A DNA stretch of 64,000 bases, from NCBI GenBank assembly GCA_018292915.2, contig JACVVK020000497.1:345001-409000 (forward strand), given 5' to 3'. Numbering within the stretch: the first letter of the stretch is position 1; each line of letters opens with the position of its first letter. Positions 11,101 through 32,050 of the stretch are shown piece after piece. The notes under the pieces are model-generated. The model saw nothing but the letters and a program-made list of their open reading frames with translations. It made no database searches and was not told the DNA's origin. The DNA is from Batillaria attramentaria (taxonomy: Eukaryota; Mollusca; Gastropoda; Batillariidae). A program made the translations under genes and the position numbers.

Positions 11101-12479
11101 TGCCTCACATCACAGACGTCTCAGCCAGGAGACAACAGTCCAGGCAGATGCACCCAGTCAACCTCCATTAGTGTTGATTCCGTGACGTCAGCCAGGAAAC
11201 GAAAGCTGGACGGTATGGAGCAGATCGTGGACAAAGAGGAGGTAGAGAATCTCGCCAAAAGAGCAAGAGGTCGAGGATCATTTTCAAAAGAGCAACAGCA
11301 GACTCCGAAGCAAGGATCAGGAGCAAATATCAGCAAGAAACAAACTGGTCCCATCACAACAGATGATTCTTTGGATGGGAGTAAGATTCCTGTATGCAGT
11401 GGGCACGGAAAGAAGTGCGTGATGCGGCAAACGTTCAAAGACAACGAGAACAAAGGACGTTGGTTCTTCACGTGCACGGTTGGGCCAGCTAGCAAGAAAT
11501 GCAATTTCTTCAAGGTAGGTCCTTATCTAGAATTTAGTCTGCTTCACACTTTGACGTCGTGCTTATGGGAGAGAGGGATGCAGACATGGGGGCAGCCGCG
11601 AATTAGTCTTTGTGGCTTGCGCGGCTTTAAGCCCTAACTCACTCAGACATGGGGGAATAGACGACTCCACTCCTGTCAATCAAGGGGGACAAACCCCTAG
11701 AATTCAACCAGTTACGTGGTGTGGCATAATAAGCACAACACTCGGCATGGTCTGGCAAACTTTCACGCCAGACACTGCCAGGACGGAAGCACATGTATTT
11801 CGATATGACTGAAACGTGGAAAGGAAACGACTAGATCATTGACGTCATTTGAGGAAAGAGATCTTTACATCAGTTTCTTTCATCTTGAAATCACCCCTTT
11901 GTCCACAAAATGATGTCATGGATGTACTGTTTTGCCAATACACAGCAAAGTAAAGGGGCAGGGCCTGCTGAGTGGAGTTGTCTATTGGTTTGGGAGGTTG
12001 GATGGGGGAAGGGGGAAGAACGGTGTAATGAGGGGACATGAACATCGTGTCACACATCCTCAAGACCCTGTCAGCTGTTTTCCTCGGTTCCTGGGCTGAT
12101 GTAGAGCAGTTTATTTCAGGTCAAGTCAAGACCGCATTTCTGCACTTGGGAAAGCCCATAGAGATGTACTCTCTCAGGGTCAGTCTCCCCAGGGTCATGT
12201 TTTAGTCGTGAGCTGTTGTGAGGAACATGCTGTGTAGTGTTCATACTTTGTGATGAAGCATTAGTGGGCACTCAGTTACACCATTTAGTGTTTGTACATT
12301 ATTTCATTTTCTGTGTGCAGTGGGCTGACGAAGACTTTCCCATTTGCAGCGGGCATGGCAGGGCATGTGCCTTTCGAACTGTCATGAAGCAGGGTCCAAA
12401 TAATGGCCGCAAATTCTTTTGCTGCTCTGTCAAAAAATCTTCGTGCAGTTTTTTTGAGTGGGCTTTTGGTTACTGTTAA
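5196..12479 (+). CDS. NEIL3: NEIL3, Nei-like bifunctional DNA glycosylase
   Basis: Nine exons join in frame to 509 aa: 5196-5294, 5675-5805, 6388-6531, 7047-7224, 8107-8142, 8474-8548, 8832-9001, 10977-11514, 12321-12479. The start MVEGPG is diagnostic: Val2 is the NEIL3 nucleophile where other Nei enzymes use Pro2. TLGKELF (Lys65) matches the conserved Fpg/Nei lysine. LPGVGNIIKNE then ALFDSG is the H2TH helix region. The Fpg zinc finger uses Cys241/244/264/267. An NZF (RanBP2-type) finger has Trp301 and Cys303/306/317/320. Two GRF fingers follow (about 415-457 and 458-505), each with the CSGHG motif, as in vertebrate NEIL3. The family removes oxidised bases, prefers single-stranded DNA, and unhooks interstrand crosslinks at replication forks; NZF binds ubiquitin and GRF binds ssDNA. 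The protein is nuclear. It is shorter than human (605 aa), mainly in the NZF-GRF linker. Intron 7 holds a minisatellite and intron 3 ends in a MITE. Confidence 0.93.
6770..7033. mobile_element. MITE copy 1 (TIR TGTGACC...GGTCACA)
   Basis: This 264-bp element is bounded by ~26-bp terminal inverted repeats: the left end starts TGTGACCTTCCATGAG, and the right end read in reverse starts TGTGACCGTCCACGAG, both continuing AAAACCCGGC. Flanking dinucleotides TT/TT look like a 2-bp target duplication. A second copy lies at 20065-20317. No coding capacity. It ends 13 bp before NEIL3 exon 4. Confidence 0.85.
9031..9140 (-). mobile_element. SINE family A, truncated copy
   Basis: Reverse-oriented body (TTAACGTCCTTTTCCACCAC, GATATCAAAGACAGGGCAAC, CAGCACAAATATTTAGCCCC). 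It breaks off in a poly-G tract before the tRNA-like head. Lies in NEIL3 intron 7. Confidence 0.8.
9361..10705. repeat. 78-bp minisatellite in NEIL3 intron 7
   Basis: About 17 tandem copies of a 78-bp unit beginning GTAGTACTGACTGTATATCG and ending AGGATAATTTGTAT. The last copies carry a 6-bp TGTACA-type insertion (84-bp units). Early copies carry single-base indels, later ones are almost identical. The unit is a multiple of three, giving a stop-free reverse frame that is a repeat artefact. Confidence 0.95.
11646..11860 (+). repeat. Dispersed ~215-bp repeat, copy 1
   Basis: Starts near AATAGACGACTCCACTCCTG and includes GGCATGGTCTGGCAAACTTT and CGATATGACTGAAACGTGGA. A diverged reverse-complement copy lies at 39437-39643. 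Located in NEIL3 intron 8. Class unknown. Confidence 0.75.
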
Positions 12480-12982
12480 ATTGTCGTTTAATGAATTGTT
12501 TGGTATAATTTTTGTTTTTGTCTGTCCATCTTTCTCTTTTTTTTTTTTCTTTTTTTTTTTCTTTTTTTTTTTTTTGGGGGGGGGGGGGGGAGCAGGGGTG
12601 CTGTGACAATCTGACATCTTCACTTTACATGGACTGGCTTTGTAAATTTTGTTCTATTTACTGCATATCTGTATTTTTTAGGTTTTCAACATCATTACAT
12701 GGCAACAGAACTGCAAAAATATATATATACACTTTCTTTGTGGTATGCATGCAAATTTACAAGTCTTGTGACGGTTAAGTGCATAAATTTTACATTTTTT
12801 GCATTTGGTTATACACGTACACTGTATTCAGAACTCTGAAAAATTTGAAAGTATGAGTATAGTTTTGCTAAGAGGAGAAAGTGTGGAGAGTAACTTGGAT
12901 ACAGTTTTTTGCAGTTTGAATGTGAACATGTAATATATAGCTGCAGTTTCTGTTGTTCTCTATACACATGTAATACACCTTT

Positions 12983-12988
12983 AATAAA
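12983..12988 (+). terminator. Poly(A) signal of NEIL3
   Basis: AATAAA about 500 nt after the NEIL3 stop, with GT-rich sequence shortly after. It would define a ~0.5 kb 3' UTR. Position-based inference. Confidence 0.55.
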
Positions 12989-13009
12989 ATGTGAAGACAA
13001 TATTAAGCC

Positions 13010-14188
13010 TCTGTTGCAGATGTCATCGCTTGACTGTTACATGAATGGATAGGATAGTAATTAATGCTTGCACAGAAACTGAGACATCATTTGAACATCA
13101 GGAAAAAAAAAGAAGAAAAAAAAGGCAACACCACCAACAACACAACTACAACAAAAAACAGCAAGCATCTTATGAAACATTCTCCACATCTTACTATAAG
13201 AGGAAATTGTATTAGTATCTGTTTTCAGATTTCCTGGAACATATATATGTGGCAATATGGGCATATACATTAAATGTACAGATTTTTTATTAACTCAGTA
13301 TCAAAAAGAGAAACCATTCTTGATATTAGGAAGGCCAGTTTATAGAAGGGGCAGAAACTAGAAAAGCATGAAACTAACGCATGCACATTCAAATGATAGT
13401 CATATCGGCTTGCAGTACATGTGAAAACTAGCTGATGGCCTTTAATGTTATCAGTGCGGTTATTGCAGAAAAAAATTTAAACATCCTCGGCACTATCAAA
13501 GTAGGCCAACTTTTTATCAGTTTATGACTCAGATGTCGACAGAGGGTAAACAATTACAGGGCGGCGGTGCATTCAGACAAATCGAGAGAAACGGGTGTAC
13601 TGGAAAGGCAAGGTGCCTTGAAAGTCCCATTATTTTAGCAGATGACGTTTTCTCTTATATTTGACGAGTTACTTCCCTTGACAAGGGAACTATCATTGTG
13701 CACGAATTTGTTGTCTGAAAATTATCGCATCACAAAATTTGGTGCTGTCCTAAGTCAAATTTGCCCTCGTCATTGTCATTATTTAGTTTTCACGATAACA
13801 TAACTGTAAACCTGTAGTGAGAATATCGGTCTAAGATACTAATATTACCCTCGTGTATCAATTTCTCCCCAAGTCACATGATCCAAACAAAGCCATACTC
13901 AGTTCTGGAATGTGGGCTGGTAAGCTGAAATATTGTCTTCTGTTTCTAACTTTACTTTTATTAATGGAGAAGTTCGAATGATTCAAAGATTCAGGACCAA
14001 AGTTTGTCCTTCTTTCTGTCCATGCGTTTTAGGGATCACTTACGATTGTAATCGCTGGAGTACCTGTAATGGTGTTCTGGGTGTTGCGCTTCGGTGACTG
14101 TTGAGCTTGGGTTGACTTTTGGATCGAAGAGTGATGACTAAGTGTCAGCTGAACCATGCTTAAAACTAGCTTCCCGTACCCCTCCTCC
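13010..14188. other. Intergenic, no gene seen
   Basis: Between the NEIL3 3' end and the LINE target site I see only AT-rich unique-looking sequence with an A-rich purine tract near 13100-13160. No convincing exon, RNA gene or repeat. Confidence 0.5.
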
Positions 14189-14201
14189 ACGCTCAAGGGT
14201 A
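14189..14201. repeat. Target-site duplication of the RTE-like LINE (left)
   Basis: ACGCTCAAGGGTA, repeated exactly at 17244-17256 on the other side of the element. Confidence 0.93.
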
Positions 14202-17200
14202 CTTACTTACTTAGGCCCTTGGCTCCACGTGGAGCATAGGCCATCGACAACCCTTCGCCATCGCACTCTGTTCTGGGCTAGTTTGCCACTCCAGTCCAGT
14301 TGGTACCCTGCTTACATAGCTCTGCCTCAGTGTCCCGCCTCCAGCTGTTGCGAGGCCGGCCTCTCTTCCTTTTCCCCTGTGGGTTCCATGTCAGGGCTTG
14401 GCGTGTGGTGCTGGATGCTGGCTTCCTGAGGGTGTGTCCAATCCAGCCCCACTTCCTCCGCAGGATCTGCTTGGCCACTGGTTCCTGCCCCGCTCGCTCC
14501 CACAGCTCTTCATTCCGGATCTTCTCTGGCCATCGGATGTTGAAGATGCGCCTCAGACAGGTGTTGAGAAATGTCTGGATCTTCTGCTGCATGGTCTTCG
14601 TTGTCCTCCATGTTTCGCATCCGTAGAGCAGAACCGACTTCACGTTGGAGTTGAAGATGCGAAGTTTGGTTCTTATGCTGACAACTTTGGATGCCCAGAC
14701 GTTCTTCAGCATGACCATTGCTGCCCTTGCCTTGCCGATTCTGGCTGTGACGTCTCGGTCTGTGCCTCCCTGTCCATCAACCACACTTCCCAGGTAGACA
14801 AAGGACTCTACCTCCCTGATGGGCTCTCCACCGACTGTGACTGGTGTGTTGGCAGTGGTGTTGATCTTCATCAGCTCGGTTTTCTTCCTGTTGATCTTGA
14901 GCCCTGTTCCGGCTGATGTGGCTTCCAGGCGCGTAGTCTTGTCCTGCATCTGGCTGTGGCTGTGAGACAGGAGCGCCAGGTCGTCTGCGAAGTCGAGGTC
15001 ATCCAGCTGCGTCCAGAGTGTCCACTGTATCCCGTTTTTCCTGCCTGCTGTAGTGGTCTTCATGATCCAGTCGATGACCAGGAGGAAGAGGAACGGGGAC
15101 AACAGGCATCCCTGGCGGACTCCGGTCTTCACCTCGAAGCTTTCTGACAACTGGCCAGCATGGGCAATCCTGCAGCTCATGTCTTGGTAGGTGCACTGGA
15201 TCAAGGAGATGATCTTCCCGGGAACTCCATAGTGCCTTAGCAGCTTCCACAGTGCCTCTCTGTCTACACTGTCGAAAGCCTTCTCATAGTCTATGAAGTT
15301 GATGTAGAGAGGGGAGTTCCACTCCAGTGACTGCTCCACAATGATGCGTAGGCTGGCAATCTGGTCAGCGCAGGACCTGTTCCTGCGAAAGCCCGCCTGC
15401 TGGTCTCGGAGCATGGGGTCGACTGCCTCTCTCATCCTCTCCAGTAGAATTCTGTTGAGAACCTTGCCTGGCACTGACAGGAGCATGATCCCTCGGTAGT
15501 TGCTGCAGTCCCTGAGGTCCCCTTTCTTTGGCAGCTTGATGACGATCCCTTCTTTCCACTGGGCTGGCACCTCCTCCTTCTCCCAGATCTTGCTGAAAAG
15601 GCTGTGCAGCATGTTGACGGCTGTCTCTGTGTCTGCTTTGATGGCTTCTGCTGGTATCTCGTCCGGCCCTGCAGCTTTCCCATTTCTCAGCGTCATGATG
15701 GCTTTCCTGATCTCCGCCTTAGAGGGCTTGTCACAGTTGATGGGTAGTTCTGTCTCTGCTGGTGGGATGTCTGGTGGTGCTTCAGGGATGGGGCGATTTA
15801 ACAGCTCCCTGAAGTGTTCTGCCCATCGCTTCAGCTGTTCCTCAGTTGTTGTCAGTGGGTGCCCGTTCTTGTCCTTCACTGGTTTGTCTGTCTGCTGGAA
15901 TTTGCCCGCGAGCTTCTTGGTCACCTGGTACAGGTCTTTTAGATTCCCTTGTCGGGCTGCTTCCTCTGCTTGACTGGCCAGGTTGTCGATGTAGTCCCTC
16001 TTGTCCTTCCTGGTGCTCCTCTTCACTTCTCTGTCAGCTGCTGTGTATTCTTCCTGTGCCTTTGCCTTAGCTCTTCTTGTTCGGCTCGTGTTCAGTGCAG
16101 TTTTCTTCTCTTTCCTAACTTCCAGCTTCTGGATGGTATCAGCAGAGATCCATTCCTTATGTTGGCCATGGGTCTTTCTCTTGCCAAGGACCTCTTCGCA
16201 TGTGTCGTGCCAAAGTTTCTTGCTGTGTTCCCAGTGTGTCTCGATGTCCATTTCACTGTCTTCTATCAGGTCTTGCAGTGGCTGGAACCTGTTGGAAAGG
16301 CTGATCCGGAATGCTGCTTGTGTCTCTGTGTTCCTGAGTAGTCCAACGTTGTACCTGGTCCGTGTGTTGTTGGCGTTGGTGTGCCTCTTAAGCCGAAGTC
16401 TCAATGTTGTTGCAAGAAGGTGGTGGTCTGATGATACATCGGCACCCCTCATCACGCGCACATCCCGCCACGATCTCCTGAACTTCCGGCTGATGCAGAT
16501 GTGATCAATCTGGTTCTCCGTGACATGGTCCGGTGATCTCCATGTGGCCTTGTGGATGCGCTTGTGTGGGAAGATGCTGCCTCCTATCACTAGCTGGTTC
16601 AGGGCACATAAGTTTGCAAAGCGCTCGCCATTTTCGTTCATCTGTCCCAGTCCGTGTGTTCCCATGGTGTCCTCGTAGCCTGTGTTGTCTGATCCAATCT
16701 TGGCGTTGAAGTCTCCCATCAGTATGGTCATGTCCTTGGCTCCTCCTCTATCTATCACTGTCTGCAGTTGTTGGTAGAAGTCATCTTTTTTCTCCTCTTC
16801 CGCATCATTGGTGGGAGCATAGCACTGGATGATGTTCAGCTTGATGTCTTTTTTCTTGGTGATGAATTTGGCTGTGATGATGCGGGAGTTGACAGGTTCC
16901 CAGCCGATGAGTGCCCGCTGTGCCTCCGGTGCCAGCATCAGGGCCACGCCCTCAGTGTGGGGGGCTCCATCCTCTGTGTGTCCAGAGTACAGCAAATGCT
17001 CTCCCGATGAAAATCTCAGCTGTCCTGTCTGTAGCCACCTTGTCTCACTCAGTCCCAGTACTCCTATCTTGTAGTTCTTCATCTCTCTTGCTACTTGTAT
17101 GGTCCTTCCTACTTCAAACATTGTCCTGATGTTCCATGTGGCTACTCTCGTTGTTGTTCTGGGTGTTAGAAGGGGGGTCGGCCTTGCAGCTTCCTTTCGG

Positions 17201-17243
17201 CTTTCACTGCAATGCGTCATAGGTCTCCGGGATGGAGACCCTT
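14202..17243 (-). mobile_element. Full-length RTE-like non-LTR retrotransposon
   Basis: The 3042-bp element is flanked by a perfect 13-bp target-site duplication. On the minus strand it has a ~23-nt leader, one 980-aa ORF, a ~76-nt 3' region and a short tandem tail (TAAG-type repeats), all typical of compact RTE-type LINEs. The leader contains a perfect hairpin GGTCTCC-ATCCC-GGAGACC. The 3' region holds a 14-bp palindrome GCTCCACGTGGAGC at 14222-14235. Clade assignment (RTE versus RTE-X/Proto2-like) is inference from architecture. Confidence 0.92.
14278..17220 (-). CDS. LINE endonuclease-reverse transcriptase ORF, intact
   Basis: A 980-aa protein, ATG at 17220. The N-terminal APE-type endonuclease has ATWNIRTM, LSETRW, MGDFNAKIG and SDHHLLAT, the conserved Asn/Glu/Asp/His blocks. 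The reverse-transcriptase core follows: IKLPKKGDLRDCSNYRGI, QAGFRRNRSCADQ, FIDYEKAFDSVDR, VRQGCLLSPFLF and catalytic FADD (in DDLDFADDLALL). The C-terminus has the YGCETW and RRIFNIRWPEKIR motifs shared by RTE-like elements, and a basic GKRKRGRPRNSWRR tail. The protein would nick target DNA and prime cDNA synthesis from the nick. No stop codon or frameshift interrupts it, so the copy could be active or recently inserted. There is no separate ORF1. Confidence 0.93.
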   Translation of the reverse strand: MTHCSESRKEAARPTPLLTPRTTTRVATWNIRTMFEVGRTIQVAREMKNYKIGVLGLSETRWLQTGQLRFSSGEHLLYSGHTEDGAPHTEGVALMLAPEAQRALIGWEPVNSRIITAKFITKKKDIKLNIIQCYAPTNDAEEEKKDDFYQQLQTVIDRGGAKDMTILMGDFNAKIGSDNTGYEDTMGTHGLGQMNENGERFANLCALNQLVIGGSIFPHKRIHKATWRSPDHVTENQIDHICISRKFRRSWRDVRVMRGADVSSDHHLLATTLRLRLKRHTNANNTRTRYNVGLLRNTETQAAFRISLSNRFQPLQDLIEDSEMDIETHWEHSKKLWHDTCEEVLGKRKTHGQHKEWISADTIQKLEVRKEKKTALNTSRTRRAKAKAQEEYTAADREVKRSTRKDKRDYIDNLASQAEEAARQGNLKDLYQVTKKLAGKFQQTDKPVKDKNGHPLTTTEEQLKRWAEHFRELLNRPIPEAPPDIPPAETELPINCDKPSKAEIRKAIMTLRNGKAAGPDEIPAEAIKADTETAVNMLHSLFSKIWEKEEVPAQWKEGIVIKLPKKGDLRDCSNYRGIMLLSVPGKVLNRILLERMREAVDPMLRDQQAGFRRNRSCADQIASLRIIVEQSLEWNSPLYINFIDYEKAFDSVDREALWKLLRHYGVPGKIISLIQCTYQDMSCRIAHAGQLSESFEVKTGVRQGCLLSPFLFLLVIDWIMKTTTAGRKNGIQWTLWTQLDDLDFADDLALLSHSHSQMQDKTTRLEATSAGTGLKINRKKTELMKINTTANTPVTVGGEPIREVESFVYLGSVVDGQGGTDRDVTARIGKARAAMVMLKNVWASKVVSIRTKLRIFNSNVKSVLLYGCETWRTTKTMQQKIQTFLNTCLRRIFNIRWPEKIRNEELWERAGQEPVAKQILRRKWGWIGHTLRKPASSTTRQALTWNPQGKRKRGRPRNSWRRDTEAELCKQGTNWTGVAN

Positions 17244-17256
17244 ACGCTCAAGGGTA

Positions 17257-18481
17257 GCGCAGTAAAATAAGTGAGGCATCAGTGTGTGTGTGCGGTTGTG
17301 GTGGTGGCGGGGGGTGGGGGGGGGTGGGGGGGGGGAGGCGTCTCATGCACAAGTACTGTGTTTCTAGTAACTAGCCAGAGCGGTGGACTGTGGTCATTCG
17401 ACATTGTCTTATTTCGAAGAAGAAGTTATACCAGCAAAGTATGTGCTATCTCGATAAGTTATACCAGCTTGTAATTGTTTGATATCAGTAAGCAGAGAAA
17501 CAAAGCTGACACAAATTATTATCTTAATACTTGTGCCAGTTGTTTGCCAAATACCTTGGCAGGTAAGCTTTGCCAGTTTGGACTTGGAGAGTATTTGTAA
17601 AGGTGAGACTATTGTCAGTGGATAGTTATGCAGTGCTGGCACGTGAATTTTGATACTGGCTTGTCCCATGTGCATGCAGTGACTAGTTGCACTGCTTGTG
17701 GAATGGGAAGTTATCTAGATAACTTGCGTAGTTTCCACTGATAATGAGATAGCGTTTGGCCTTGTAACTTGTGACAGTGAAGGGTAAGAAATCATGTACG
17801 TGCCATGTGCTTACAGCTGACCTAGAAAGGATTTTCTCTGGTTATCACTGATCAGAATGATTCAGTGAACATGAATAAGCCGGCATACGCTGTCCACTGG
17901 TGTGTTCGCTCTTTCCTGGTGGCTTAAAATATAAGGTACAGATTCGTTATTGGTCATATGATATGTTGCTGGTGTAACCATTCACAGATGAGTGCATCTG
18001 TGCCTGTCTAGGGGCTGTGGGGTGAGTCTTTCTGTCAATCTGCTGATTTGTTTCTTTGTTGTTACTGTTAGTGCAGTAAAATCCGTTTAACTCTTTGACG
18101 TCGCGAGCTTGGCCAGTGACCTACTTCCCTGCTGACGCGCATGCAGCTGCCGGCCGTTTAGGGCGTCGCGAATCAGTTCGCAGCTCGGTGCCTATGGCTG
18201 TTGAGAGTGACGCGATCCGGCTCGCGTCCTGATGCGTAAAGGTTAACATTAATTAATATTTTATCAAATTTACCTGTTCACTTACCTGTTTATTTATTAA
18301 CCTTTTTCACTTATTTAGACACATATATGTACAAATACTAATACACAAATACCCTGTATTATTATTATTTATTATGTGTTTTTGTATTTGTTTAGTTTGG
18401 AACAGGTAGGAACGATAACACAGATCTTACTGGGTCACACAGCTTAAGGCAGACTGCCAGAGGTGAGCTCCAGTCTTTGCT
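17257..18481. other. 5' flank of TMEM144
   Basis: Mostly unique-looking sequence with a G-rich run at about 17305-17338. A GC-rich block at about 18085-18246 has weakly inverted ends (GTTTAACTCTTTGACG versus reversed GTTAACCTTTACGCAT), suggesting a degenerate MITE. No exon recognised; TMEM144 may have an upstream noncoding exon here. Confidence 0.4.
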
Positions 18482-29082
<10,601 letters not shown>

Positions 29083-30510
29083 GACATGTCGGGATTTTGG
29101 AGTTAAGCGTAAGTGACAGAGCGTGTGTCAAGTATGATGCATGACTATGGACACCCAGTGACTGATCGCTATCAGTATCACTTTCATTGGTTGTGCAGTT
29201 GTGGAAGGCGACATTGACATTTCAGATTTATTTGTGTATGTCTGGACAGTGTAAAGGTAGAGTTAATCACCATGATCTTCCTGTGAAGGAAGGTGGAGAG
29301 GGTGTGTGTGTGTGTTGGTGGGGAGGGGAGGGGGGCATGAAAGATGGTTAGTAGTTTGTGGTTTCAATTGCTTCATATGTACATCTTCAAAACATTAATT
29401 TATACACACTGTGTGCACATTGTGTTTTCTTGTGGGCTTTAAATGCTGGTACTTTCATCTGGGATCTTGAGTGCATTTTATGTATCATTGGTGAATGTTA
29501 TGCTCTCTCTAGGCATATTCATGTGAGAGAGTGAAGCATACCTCTTAAATACTTTCGTATCCAGATGTAACTTCGATGTTGACCAGTTTGAAGATTTGTC
29601 TCGTTAAGGCATTTTGTGACTGCTCAAAACTGCTGCCTGGGAAGGAAAGTCATTCCGCATTTCTCTTTGATCTCACATTTCATCTTGCCATTGGTGTGGT
29701 GGAATTATACTGAGAGACTTATCTGTTTCACGTGAATACTGCTGAACAAAATCAGCAAAACATTTTTTAGAGGACATTGTCTGCTGTCAGCCAGTAAACC
29801 TTTGATGAGTTGATTGTGACTGTTGAAACAGTGAGATCCGCTGATCATTCGAATCTTGGTTTATTTCAAAACTTGACAGTGTAGAAACTCGCCAGCTTAG
29901 GTGTAAGTTTGGCTGGTGATTTGGTGCTTTCTCTGTTGGCGCCACACCTCCGTTGAGGGAAGCAATCCAAATTTTCACAATTTCCAGAAAAGAACAGCTG
30001 AAGTTGCTGATCAAAAATAAAACACAAGGAAAAGAAGAGTGAATGTTTTGAATTTCAGTCAACAACTTCTCAGCTTTGCCCAGTTTCATAGTACACGTAC
30101 ATCTATCACACTCTGTGCTTTGCATGTGTATACGGAAAGTGTCCTATAATCATGAAACTTTCTATTCTCATCTTACTTCAGATTACTTTTGTTTAAAGTA
30201 TGTTTGTTAGTTAGACAGTTATTTAGTTGTTGCAATCTGACACTAACTCAGGATATTTTGGAAATCCATTTCCAGAGAGTGTGTATGTGACAACTTGAGT
30301 GCTGATGTTGTTTGAAGATTTCTGCATGATTTCTTTATGTCAGTTGTACCTCTTCTGTATTGCGATGAAAGCTTCATGATTGAAACTGCAGAGGCAAATT
30401 TGAAAAGATTTTGTTTGGTTTGATCAAAATAACTTCAGTTTGTGCTTTCATTGAGGTCTTCACTGTGAGGTTATATGGACTGAAGTGAATTTGCTGTACT
30501 GAGTTGTTGT

Positions 30511-30514
<4 letters not shown>

Positions 30515-30565
<51 letters not shown>
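30515..30565. repeat. (GT)n microsatellite in TMEM144 3' UTR
   Basis: About 25 GT dinucleotides. Confidence 0.95.
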
Positions 30566-30568
<3 letters not shown>

Positions 30569-30988
30569 GGAGGTGGTATGTATGAAGAGCTGTTTGTGTT
30601 GTCATGATGACCTATTTATCTAGTAACCAATACACAAGGTGTATTGTGTGAAAAGTTTGATACCGGTACTTGATGAAGATGTGACACATGCACAAATGCC
30701 CACTTGTGTTTAGAGTGCTGTGGAATGCTCAGATTTGATGATTGCAAAATGGTAATGTGCAATATGTGCAATTTAAAAAAGGAATTGTACTTTTTAAACT
30801 TTTTTGTATCGTAGTTTTTCACGGCAGACAACAATAATTGTGTCTTTTTTTATGTTGCAGCAGAAAAAATGCTACAGTAAAATACACCCAGTTTTGTCTC
30901 AGTGTGTCTGATTTAGTTTAGGCTTACACCAGAACAATAGTAACTTGTATTTTCTGAGGATGAGTCAACCAGAACCATTATTTTGGGC

Positions 30989-30994
30989 AATAAA
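30989..30994 (+). terminator. Poly(A) signal of TMEM144
   Basis: AATAAA about 1.9 kb after the stop, followed by T-rich sequence. 29083-30988 would be 3' UTR; no other exon is seen there. Confidence 0.55.
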
Positions 30995-31270
30995 ATATTT
31001 ATGATGTACATGTAATTTTAATCTTCGTTTCTGCCAACATTTATTGTGTGGAGTTCAAAAAGATGAATCTTTCATTTAAGATTCAAATAGTAAGAAAAAG
31101 CAACATTATGCCAGTAGATGTTTCACTGAAGATGTGCTTGCCTGCAGCATTTTCAGATTGAGTTTGAGGACCAGTTGTGTTCTGTGCTTAAGTTTCACGC
31201 AAGAGCCAAATATACATGTAACAGCTAAGTATAGCATTTGAAGTGATAGCAATATTTAATATATAAACAT

Positions 31271-31276
31271 TTTATT
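31271..31276 (-). terminator. Poly(A) signal of P4HA (reverse strand)
   Basis: TTTATT on the plus strand reads AATAAA on the minus strand, ~1.2 kb after the P4HA stop. An alternative lies at 31509-31514. Position-based inference. Confidence 0.45.
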
Positions 31277-31724
31277 CAGTATTGTACATGTGACATCGGA
31301 TTTAACAACTGCACTGGACAAAACGTTTGTTTTTGTTTGTTTTATCACACAAGAGCACTGCCATGACCAAAACACTCCAGGGCAAAAACAAAAAACAAAA
31401 CAACAACAACAACAAAACCAAGTTAACATTGATAACAATTATAAAAAGGACATTTGCATAGTCTCCGAGTTTCTCTTTAAAGCTAGGACACAACTTGGAG
31501 TTCATTCATTTATTAACACAAACTAACATGACATCCAAACTAGGTACATAACCGATTAGACTACTGCATGCTTCTGAAAGGTCTAGTGCTCAGAACTTTA
31601 TCTCGAACTTCTAATGGAGAATAACCAGTAGGAACACGTGACTGTCACGAGTCTTGAACTGAGGTGCAGGAACTTATTTTGTGCCTCTCTTTAAATTGGC
31701 TAAATCCATCTTTACCAAGCCAAC

Positions 31725-32050
31725 ATGCCTTTTGGAACATTTTTGCTCCTGTGTGCGCCTGTAAGGTCGAAATACTCCATCTTTGTTTGTTTACATGTAA
31801 TTTTGTTTACACTTTGGACGAGCGGTCGAACATTCAAATTCTACGACTGTCGTTACACTATTGAAACGCTCAGTGTGGCGGCCGCGTCATCGAGTACGCT
31901 TCTGTTGGCTCAGTGCCAGCATTGCATACGCTTTCATAGTCCCAGGCGTGTAAGAGGTTTGATGATAGATACAAGAAAACAGCTGAGGACGATCTGTGGG
32001 CATGAAAACCGTAACGTTAACCCCTTTTAATCAAGCATAATATGGATAGC
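31725..32050 (+). repeat. Dispersed ~300-bp repeat, copy 2
   Basis: Same family and orientation as 19085-19400: GCGTCATCGAGTACGCTTCT, CAGTGCCAGCATTGCATACG, GATGATAGATACAAGAAAAC. It lies in the presumed P4HA 3' UTR. Confidence 0.7.

Noticed and set aside
14398..16504. Plus-strand ORFs of 70-170 aa within 14.3-17.1 kb
   Set aside because: Shadows of the reverse-strand LINE ORF.
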